The notes under the pieces are model-generated. The model searched no databases. It was not told the origin of the DNA and saw only the letters and a program-made list of their open reading frames with translations. A stretch of 9,612 bases of DNA from Aquifex aeolicus (lineage in GTDB: Bacteria > Aquificota > Aquificia > Aquificales > Aquificaceae), in NCBI GenBank assembly GCA_011375045.1, contig DRNB01000142.1, forward strand, positions 1 through 9,612. The letters are read 5' to 3'. The translations under genes were made by a program, and so were the position numbers. Shown piece after piece: positions 5,598-9,612 of this stretch (the first letter of the stretch is position 1; each line of letters starts with the position of its first letter).

Positions 5598-7031
5598 ATG
5601 TTCCGAAAAGTTCTCATAGCGAACAGGGGTGAGGTAGCCCTCCGGATCATAAGAGCCTGCAAGGAGCTGGGCATCAGAACCGTTGCCATATACTCGGAGG
5701 CGGACGTCAGATCCCTCTACGTTAAGAAGGCGGACGAAGCCTACCTTCTGCCCGGAGATCCTGTGAGGGCTTACCTCGATTACGTGAGGATCGTCGACCT
5801 CGCCCGTCAGGTGGGGGCGGACGCCATACACCCCGGTTACGGCTTCCTTGCAGAGAACGCGGACTTTGCCCGCTACTGCAGGAGGAGGGGGGTAACCTTC
5901 ATCGGACCTTCTCCGGAGCAGATAGACACCTTTGGAGACAAGGTGAAGGCAAAGAAGGTGATGTCCTCTGCAGGGCTGCCCGTGGTTCCCGGGACAGACA
6001 AACCTATCAGCAGAATAGAGGACGCCCTTCACGCCGCCAGGGAGATAGGCTTTCCCCTTATGCTGAAGGCAGCTTACGGGGGAGGAGGCAGGGGGATGAG
6101 GGTGGTTCGCTCCGAGGAGGAGCTGAGAACCGCCTTCGAGTCCGCTTACAGGGAGGCGGAGACCTTCTTCGGAAGGGGAGACATTTTCATAGAGAAATAC
6201 TTGGAAAACCCCAAGCATATAGAGGTGCAGGTTCTCGGAGATAAATACGGGAACATAATCCATCTCGGGGAAAGGGACTGTTCCATCCAGAGGAGGCATC
6301 AGAAACTCATAGAGATCGCTCCGTCCCCCGCACTTCCTTCCTACCTGAGGATGAAGATTCTGGGCAACGCGGTCAGAGCGCTGATGAAGGTGGGCTACGA
6401 AAACGCGGGGACCCTCGAGTTTCTGGTCGACGTAAAGGCGGGTAAATACTACTTCATAGAGATGAACACCCGCCTTCAGGTGGAGCACACGGTAACGGAG
6501 ACGATAACAGGGGTCGATATCGTGGAGGCGATGATCAGGATAGCTATGGGTGAACCGCTCCCCTACCTCCAGAGCGATGTAACCTTCAGAGGTTACGCGG
6601 TCGAGTTCAGGATAAACGCTGAGGATCCGAAACGCGGCTTTGCCCCCTCGCCGGGTAAGATAACCGCCTACTACTCGCCGGGGGGACCGGGGGTCAGGAT
6701 AGACGCGGGCGTTTACAAGGACTACATCATCCCCCCCTACTACGACTCCATGATAGCGAAGATGACGGTCTGGGCGCTGACGTGGGAGAAGACGGTTGCC
6801 CGCGCCCGCCGGGCGATCGATGAGTTTATCGTCAGAGGGGTTCCCACAAACATCCCCCTTTACCGGGAGATAACCAGAGATCCGGACTTCCTGAGGGGGG
6901 ACTTCGGGGTCAGGTTCCTCGAGGAAAAGATCCGGAGGGGTGAGTACGACTTCGAGGTGGAGGGGGAGATCGACAAGGAGGACATAGTTCTCGCCATCTC
7001 CGCCGCCATAGCCGCCCACTACGGTCTGTAG
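5598..7031 (+). CDS. pycA: Biotin carboxylase subunit (pyruvate/2-oxoacid carboxylase or acetyl-CoA carboxylase type)
   Basis: A 477-residue ATP-grasp enzyme that carboxylates carrier-bound biotin using bicarbonate and ATP. Order: N-terminal KVLIANRGEVALRIIRA (4-20) and HPGYGFLAEN (78-87), then ATP-grasp with K116, K157 before the glycine loop GGGGRG (161-166), H207-I-E209, K236, E274, E288-M-N290-T-R292-L-Q-V295-E296-H297, and R338. These match the catalytic residues of E. coli AccC from memory, so the enzyme should be active. There is no biotin-carrier or carboxyltransferase domain in the chain, and none adjoins, so the partner subunit is elsewhere. The C-terminal tail EDIVLAISAAIAAHYGL is like two-subunit pyruvate carboxylase PycA and the related 2-oxoglutarate carboxylase CfiB of Aquificota, used in anaplerosis or the reductive TCA cycle. 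AccC cannot be excluded, so the symbol is tentative. It probably has a leaderless mRNA, and its 3' end overlaps the lipoprotein gene by 13 bp. Confidence 0.9.
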   Translation: MFRKVLIANRGEVALRIIRACKELGIRTVAIYSEADVRSLYVKKADEAYLLPGDPVRAYLDYVRIVDLARQVGADAIHPGYGFLAENADFARYCRRRGVTFIGPSPEQIDTFGDKVKAKKVMSSAGLPVVPGTDKPISRIEDALHAAREIGFPLMLKAAYGGGGRGMRVVRSEEELRTAFESAYREAETFFGRGDIFIEKYLENPKHIEVQVLGDKYGNIIHLGERDCSIQRRHQKLIEIAPSPALPSYLRMKILGNAVRALMKVGYENAGTLEFLVDVKAGKYYFIEMNTRLQVEHTVTETITGVDIVEAMIRIAMGEPLPYLQSDVTFRGYAVEFRINAEDPKRGFAPSPGKITAYYSPGGPGVRIDAGVYKDYIIPPYYDSMIAKMTVWALTWEKTVARARRAIDEFIVRGVPTNIPLYREITRDPDFLRGDFGVRFLEEKIRRGEYDFEVEGEIDKEDIVLAISAAIAAHYGL

Positions 7032-7786
7032 CGGATGACCGCCGGCTGACTCCTCTTCCCGAACCTGTTGACCGATATGACCCTGTAAACAACCTCCCCT
7101 TCGGGGAGGTCGTCTATGAAAACGTTGCTCCTGATGGGTTCCCCGGTAAGGAGCTGTCCGTTCCTGAACACCAGAAAACCCTCCACCTCCCCCTCGACCC
7201 ACCAGTAGAGGTAGAGTTTGCCGTCCCTGACGGTGATCCTCAGGTGCTCAGGCTTCGGGGGTGCAGGAGGCTCCAGAGGCGGAACCCTTATCAGCAGAGG
7301 CTCGCTCTCCACCGAACCGATCACCTCCGTCAGAGCGTAAACCCTCTCCCTGAAGTTCCTTTTCAGCTCCGTGCGCTCCCCGAACTCAGCCACAGGCTTC
7401 GGTATCAGCTCCCCTCTGTAGGGATAGAGTCTGAACCTTCCCCCCCGCCGACCGAGGATCAGGACCCTATCGGATTCGATCCGGACCTCCACGCCGGGCT
7501 TTACCTTCACAGCTTCCCCCACACAGCGGAGAACCTCCTTACCCCCCCTCCGCCGGACGGTGAAGCAGACGCGCCCGGACTCCTCCCTGACAAAGTAGAA
7601 GTCCTTTCGCCGGAAACCTTCGGGTGTAATCTCACCGCTCCGGGGGACGAGGTAGATGTAAGAACCTATACGGTAGAGGTCGAAGTCGGGAAGAGGGGGT
7701 GGTTTCGGATCCCTTTTTATACCGCAGGAAAACAGCTCAAGGGTAATTAAACAGAGTGCAGTCAGTTTTAAAAGATTACAAACCAT
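7019..7786 (-). CDS. Lipoprotein with C-terminal fibronectin-III-like domain
   Basis: A 255-residue protein. The N-terminus is a lipoprotein signal: hydrophobic 4-17 and lipobox L-F-S-C21, followed by GIKRDPKPPPLP, a Pro-rich linker like those after the acylated Cys in many small envelope lipoproteins. Residues about 36-160 are strand-rich and basic, with two Cys (74 and 88) that could pair. A proline linker (169-178) leads to a fibronectin-type-III-like domain (about 179-254: LRITVRDGKLYLYWW ... VEGFLVFRNG ... VVYRVISVNRFGKRSQPAV). The likely location is the periplasmic face of the inner or outer membrane, in a binding or structural role; the exact function is unknown. ATG 7786 is preferred; a TTG at 7792 is the alternative and lies on the predicted transcript start. 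It is convergent with and overlaps the biotin carboxylase gene by 13 bp, and is divergent from the KamA-like gene. Confidence 0.8.
   Translation of the reverse strand: MVCNLLKLTALCLITLELFSCGIKRDPKPPPLPDFDLYRIGSYIYLVPRSGEITPEGFRRKDFYFVREESGRVCFTVRRRGGKEVLRCVGEAVKVKPGVEVRIESDRVLILGRRGGRFRLYPYRGELIPKPVAEFGERTELKRNFRERVYALTEVIGSVESEPLLIRVPPLEPPAPPKPEHLRITVRDGKLYLYWWVEGEVEGFLVFRNGQLLTGEPIRSNVFIDDLPEGEVVYRVISVNRFGKRSQPAVIRYRP
7092..7110. repeat. Strong hairpin inside lipoprotein gene, downstream of carboxylase
   Basis: A perfect 8-bp stem, ACCTCCCC (7092-7099) and GGGGAGGT (7103-7110), with a TTC loop. It lies 61 bp past the carboxylase stop, so on the plus strand it could end or protect that transcript, but no T-tract follows. 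It may simply reflect coding constraint. Confidence 0.4.
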
Positions 7787-7797
7787 CCTCAAATGAA

Positions 7798-7826
7798 ATT
7801 ATAGCTGTTCTGAAAGGATCTGAAAA
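7798..7826 (-). promoter_or_regulatory. Promoter of the lipoprotein gene
   Basis: On the minus strand: TTTTCA (7826-7821, four of six consensus), a 17-bp spacer and a perfect TATAAT (7803-7798). The predicted start is near 7791, leaving a leader of about 5 bases before ATG 7786 or none for TTG 7792. The -35 lies inside the 10-bp repeats. Confidence 0.6.
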
Positions 7827-7839
7827 CGTCTGTAAAAGA
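7810..7839. promoter_or_regulatory. Three 10-bp phased direct repeats, candidate activator/repressor site
   Basis: CTGAAAGGAT (7810-7819), CTGAAAACGT (7820-7829) and CTGTAAAAGA (7830-7839) repeat at exactly one helical turn, with the core CTG(A/T)AAA. This head-to-tail, turn-spaced layout resembles sites of PhoB/OmpR-type response regulators. The block overlaps the -35 of the lipoprotein promoter and ends 6 bp before the -35 of the KamA-like gene, so one regulator could control both directions. Confidence 0.5.
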
Positions 7840-7845
7840 TCAGGC

Positions 7846-7873
7846 TTGACAACTTCGGATTTTTCCCTAAAAT
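7846..7873 (+). promoter_or_regulatory. Sigma-70 promoter of the KamA-like operon
   Basis: Perfect TTGACA (7846-7851), a 16-bp spacer and TAAAAT (7868-7873). A second TAAAAT occurs at 7883-7888. Transcription should start near 7880, giving a leader of about 59 bases. Confidence 0.7.
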
Positions 7874-7897
7874 AAAACGTGCTAAAATCAGCTTCGG

Positions 7898-7912
7898 CGC
7901 TCTCTCAGAGCG
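7898..7912 (+). ncRNA. Small leader hairpin upstream of KamA-like gene
   Basis: The leader RNA can form CGCTCT (7898-7903) paired with AGAGCG (7907-7912) around a CTC loop. It ends 13 bases before the Shine-Dalgarno site. It may stabilise the 5' end or expose the ribosome site; the leader is far too short for a lysine riboswitch. Confidence 0.35.
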
Positions 7913-7925
7913 AGGGATAACGTCA

Positions 7926-7935
7926 AAAGGAGGTG
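7926..7935 (+). promoter_or_regulatory. Strong Shine-Dalgarno site that fixes the KamA-like start
   Basis: AAAGGAGGTG is nearly complementary to the whole 16S tail. It overlaps the in-frame GTG at 7933, which therefore cannot be the start. ATG 7939 (5 bases after GGAGG) or ATG 7942 (8 bases after) is used. Confidence 0.85.
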
Positions 7936-7938
7936 GGT

Positions 7939-9069
7939 ATGATGAAGAGAAGGGTTAAATACATAATAAACCTTGACTTTGTGGAGGAACTGAGCGGGAG
8001 AGAGAGGGAAGAACTCAGAAAGGTTACGGAAAAATTCGCCTTCAGAACGAACAATTACTACAATTCGCTTATAAACTGGGAGGATCCGGAGGACCCCATA
8101 CGCCGGATAGTGATCCCCTCCACGGAAGAACTGGAGGTCTGGGGAAGGCTGGACGCTTCAAACGAGAGCAAATACACGAAGGTTCACGGTCTCGAGCACA
8201 AGTATCCCGATACAGCGCTTCTTCTGGTAACCGACGTGTGCGGGATCTACTGCAGGTTCTGCTTCAGAAAGCGCCTCTTCATGAACGACAACGACGAGGT
8301 GGCACGGGACGTGAGCGAGGGTCTCGAGTACATAAGGAACCACCCCGAGATCAACAACGTCCTCCTGACGGGAGGGGATCCCCTCGTGCTCGCCACCTTC
8401 AAGCTGGAGAGGATACTGCGCGCTCTGGCGGAGATGCCCCACGTGAGGATAGTGCGCATAGGCTCCAAGATGCTCGCAGCCAACCCCTACAGGGTAATAG
8501 AGGATCCCGCCCTTCTGGAACTGTTCGAGTGGTTCAACTCCGAGACGGGAAAGACCCTTTACCTGATGAACCACTTCAACCATCCCCGGGAGATAACCAG
8601 AGAGGCTCGCAGAGCCGTGGAGCTTGTCCAGAAAACCGGAACGCCCCTGACGAACCAGACGCCCATACTCAGGGGTATAAACGACAGCGTGGAGGTTCTC
8701 AGGGAGCTTCTCGATGAGCTGTCCTTCATGGGTGTTCCCCCCTACTACTTCTTCCAGTGCAGACCCACCGCCGGAAACAAAACCTACTCCACCCGCATAG
8801 AGGAGACCCTCGATATCATCGAATCCGCAAGGCTCAAGGTCTCCGGACTGGGAGCGAGGGTCAGATACGTCATGTCCCACGAGACCGGAAAGATAGAGAT
8901 CCTCGGCAGAACGGAGAGCTTCATCTTCTTCAGATACCACCGGGCTGCGGATCCCGAGAACTCCGGCAGGTTTATGGTTTACAGGAGGAACCCCTCAGCC
9001 CACTGGTTCGATGACTACACGGAGCTTGTGGACGAGTTCAGGGTTGAAATGGAAGAGGAGTACGTATAA
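7939..9069 (+). CDS. KamA-family radical-SAM protein, lysine 2,3-aminomutase-like
   Basis: A 376-residue protein. The radical-SAM cluster motif is C101-x3-C105-x2-C108 (TDVCGIYCRFCFRKR), followed by the SAM-contacting LLTGGDP (142-148). The N-terminal and core pattern (HKYPDTALLLVTDVC...; MNHFNHPREIT; LTNQTPILRGIND) is that of lysine 2,3-aminomutase and EpmB. The PLP-lysine motif, normally D-x-P-G-G-G-G-K, is here VMSHETGK with K318 kept. Where lysine aminomutase has Q-C-D (Asp293 in the clostridial enzyme), this has Q273-C274-R275, and Asp330 appears to be Val311. Both side-chain-binding Asp residues thus seem lost, so the substrate is probably not free lysine. No Cys follows C274, so the C-terminal zinc site of true aminomutases is absent. 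It resembles the 'AblA-like' relatives of unknown function. No AblB-like acetyltransferase adjoins. It leads a two-gene operon. Confidence 0.85.
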   Translation: MMKRRVKYIINLDFVEELSGREREELRKVTEKFAFRTNNYYNSLINWEDPEDPIRRIVIPSTEELEVWGRLDASNESKYTKVHGLEHKYPDTALLLVTDVCGIYCRFCFRKRLFMNDNDEVARDVSEGLEYIRNHPEINNVLLTGGDPLVLATFKLERILRALAEMPHVRIVRIGSKMLAANPYRVIEDPALLELFEWFNSETGKTLYLMNHFNHPREITREARRAVELVQKTGTPLTNQTPILRGINDSVEVLRELLDELSFMGVPPYYFFQCRPTAGNKTYSTRIEETLDIIESARLKVSGLGARVRYVMSHETGKIEILGRTESFIFFRYHRAADPENSGRFMVYRRNPSAHWFDDYTELVDEFRVEMEEEYV

Positions 9070-9084
9070 CTTCAAATCTCAGTA

Positions 9085-9576
9085 ATGGAAGTTGCCCCCT
9101 ACTACGTGCTGCTTGCCAAGCTGGAGGAGGAGATAAGCTTTCAGAGGAAGGTGGTCAACACCTTCCTGTTCCTCCAGCAGAGGATACCCCCGGAGGCAAC
9201 CCTCAAGAGTATGGACGTTCTCCGGAGGCTCATTCAGAACCTTCGGCTCATCACCCTCGTCCTCGAAGAGCTCGAATCCATGACGGACAGGTACGCAAGG
9301 GAACAGGCTCTCCTCCTCAGCTCCGAGAGTCTCTCCCTCGCTACGCTTCTCCTGCCGGCCATGGAGATGGCTTCCCCCCTCTTTCTCGAGAGCATCAGGG
9401 TTTACGAGGAGTCCATACTGGACAGGATAGAGTCCGTGGTGGAGTCCATAGAGAACTCCCTTCAGGACTACGAGGAGCTGGCTACCGACGAGGTCGTCCA
9501 GACGGTAGAGGACATCGTGCGCACCCTCGAATACCACCTGAGGATAGGGGAGAGAACGCTGGGAAGAATCCTCTGA
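9085..9576 (+). CDS. All-helical acidic protein of unknown function
   Basis: A 163-residue protein that I do not recognise. It is rich in Glu, Leu, Ser and Ile with heptad-like spacing, has no Cys or Trp, and only two Gly (both near the C-terminus). This suggests a bundle of about five helices, broken near the Pro pair (about residue 35) and near a Leu/Met/Pro stretch (about 87-95). There is no signal peptide or membrane segment, so it is cytoplasmic. It starts 15 bases after the KamA-like stop, without a promoter and with no visible Shine-Dalgarno, so translation probably depends on coupling or re-initiation from the gene upstream. Co-transcription suggests a partner or adaptor of the radical-SAM protein, but that is inference from position only. 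The stop TGA at 9574-9576 directly touches a possible minus-strand stop. Confidence 0.65.
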   Translation: MEVAPYYVLLAKLEEEISFQRKVVNTFLFLQQRIPPEATLKSMDVLRRLIQNLRLITLVLEELESMTDRYAREQALLLSSESLSLATLLLPAMEMASPLFLESIRVYEESILDRIESVVESIENSLQDYEELATDEVVQTVEDIVRTLEYHLRIGERTLGRIL

Positions 9577-9612
9577 TTACTGACAGCACTCCCCCTTCGT
9601 CTTCCTGCGGGT
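9577..9612 (-). CDS. Possible C-terminus of a minus-strand gene, cut by right edge
   Basis: The minus strand reads 11 codons from the right edge (TRRKTKGECCQ) to a TAA at 9579-9577. The only support is that the preceding plus-strand gene ends exactly here, as at 2295/2296, and that the basic, Cys-pair tail is not obviously random. It is too short to judge, and a non-coding end is equally possible. Confidence 0.25.
   Translation of the reverse strand, partial: TRRKTKGECCQ

Noticed and set aside
5550..7202. A 550-codon open frame on the minus strand opposite the biotin carboxylase
   Set aside because: It mirrors a gene whose every catalytic residue is recognisable. The antisense product is rich in Gly, Arg, Pro and His without domain pattern, as expected from biased codon use on the other strand.
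7880..7938. Lysine riboswitch controlling the KamA-like gene
   Set aside because: The leader is only about 59 bases, far shorter than the lysine riboswitch, and has no matching five-helix junction.
7940..9069. True lysine 2,3-aminomutase (AblA) of the N-acetyl-beta-lysine osmolyte pathway
   Set aside because: The substrate-binding Asp residues, the PGGGGK loop and the C-terminal zinc cysteines appear absent, and no AblB acetyltransferase follows.
1..9612. CRISPR array, tRNA/rRNA genes, insertion sequences or attachment sites
   Set aside because: I read through the intergenic regions (all under 200 bp) and found no regularly spaced repeats, cloverleaf-like sequence, transposase motifs or terminal inverted repeats.

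Overview
The window looks like chromosomal DNA of a thermophilic, Gram-negative, probably chemolithoautotrophic bacterium. It carries two outer-membrane beta-barrel proteins and a lipoprotein, so there is an outer membrane. Its proteins are rich in Glu, Lys and Arg, with frequent AGG/AGA and ATA codons, as is common in thermophiles. It also encodes a stand-alone biotin carboxylase of the pyruvate/2-oxoglutarate carboxylase type. Aquificota (for example a Thermovibrio-like lineage) is my best guess from protein style alone; the sequence does not prove it.

Layout, left to right: (1) the start of a membrane protein on the minus strand, running off the left edge (1-378); (2) a 632-residue fusion of a phospholipase-D-type nuclease domain to a HerA-type DNA-pumping ATPase (397-2295, plus); (3) a small outer-membrane beta-barrel protein (2296-3021, minus), whose stop codon directly abuts that of gene 2; (4) a 197-bp divergent control region with a consensus sigma-70 promoter and a 20-bp palindrome, driving a 381-residue porin (3219-4364, plus) that ends at a strong hairpin terminator; (5) a nitrilase-superfamily amidohydrolase (4400-5143, minus); (6) a ribbon-helix-helix regulator with a coiled-coil tail (5255-5542, plus); (7) the biotin carboxylase (5598-7031, plus); (8) a lipoprotein with a C-terminal fibronectin-III-like domain (7019-7786, minus) that overlaps the end of gene 7; (9) a 152-bp divergent control region with three 10-bp phased repeats; (10) a KamA-type radical-SAM protein (7939-9069, plus); (11) an all-helical protein of unknown function in the same operon (9085-9576, plus); and (12) possibly the last 11 codons of a minus-strand gene (9577-9612).

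There is no tRNA, rRNA, CRISPR array or recognisable mobile element. Most genes are single transcription units that alternate in strand. The only clear co-transcribed pair is the KamA-like gene and the helical protein. Two translation styles seem to coexist. The porin and KamA genes have consensus promoters, normal leaders and strong Shine-Dalgarno sites. Several others have a -10-like box only 6-12 bases before the start codon and no good Shine-Dalgarno site, which suggests leaderless or near-leaderless mRNAs.

The two most interesting items are the PLD-HerA fusion and the KamA-like enzyme. The fusion is a nuclease plus DNA translocase in one chain, a plausible DNA-repair or defence effector. 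The KamA-like enzyme has Arg and Val where, by eye alignment, lysine 2,3-aminomutase has the two Asp residues that hold the substrate side chain.
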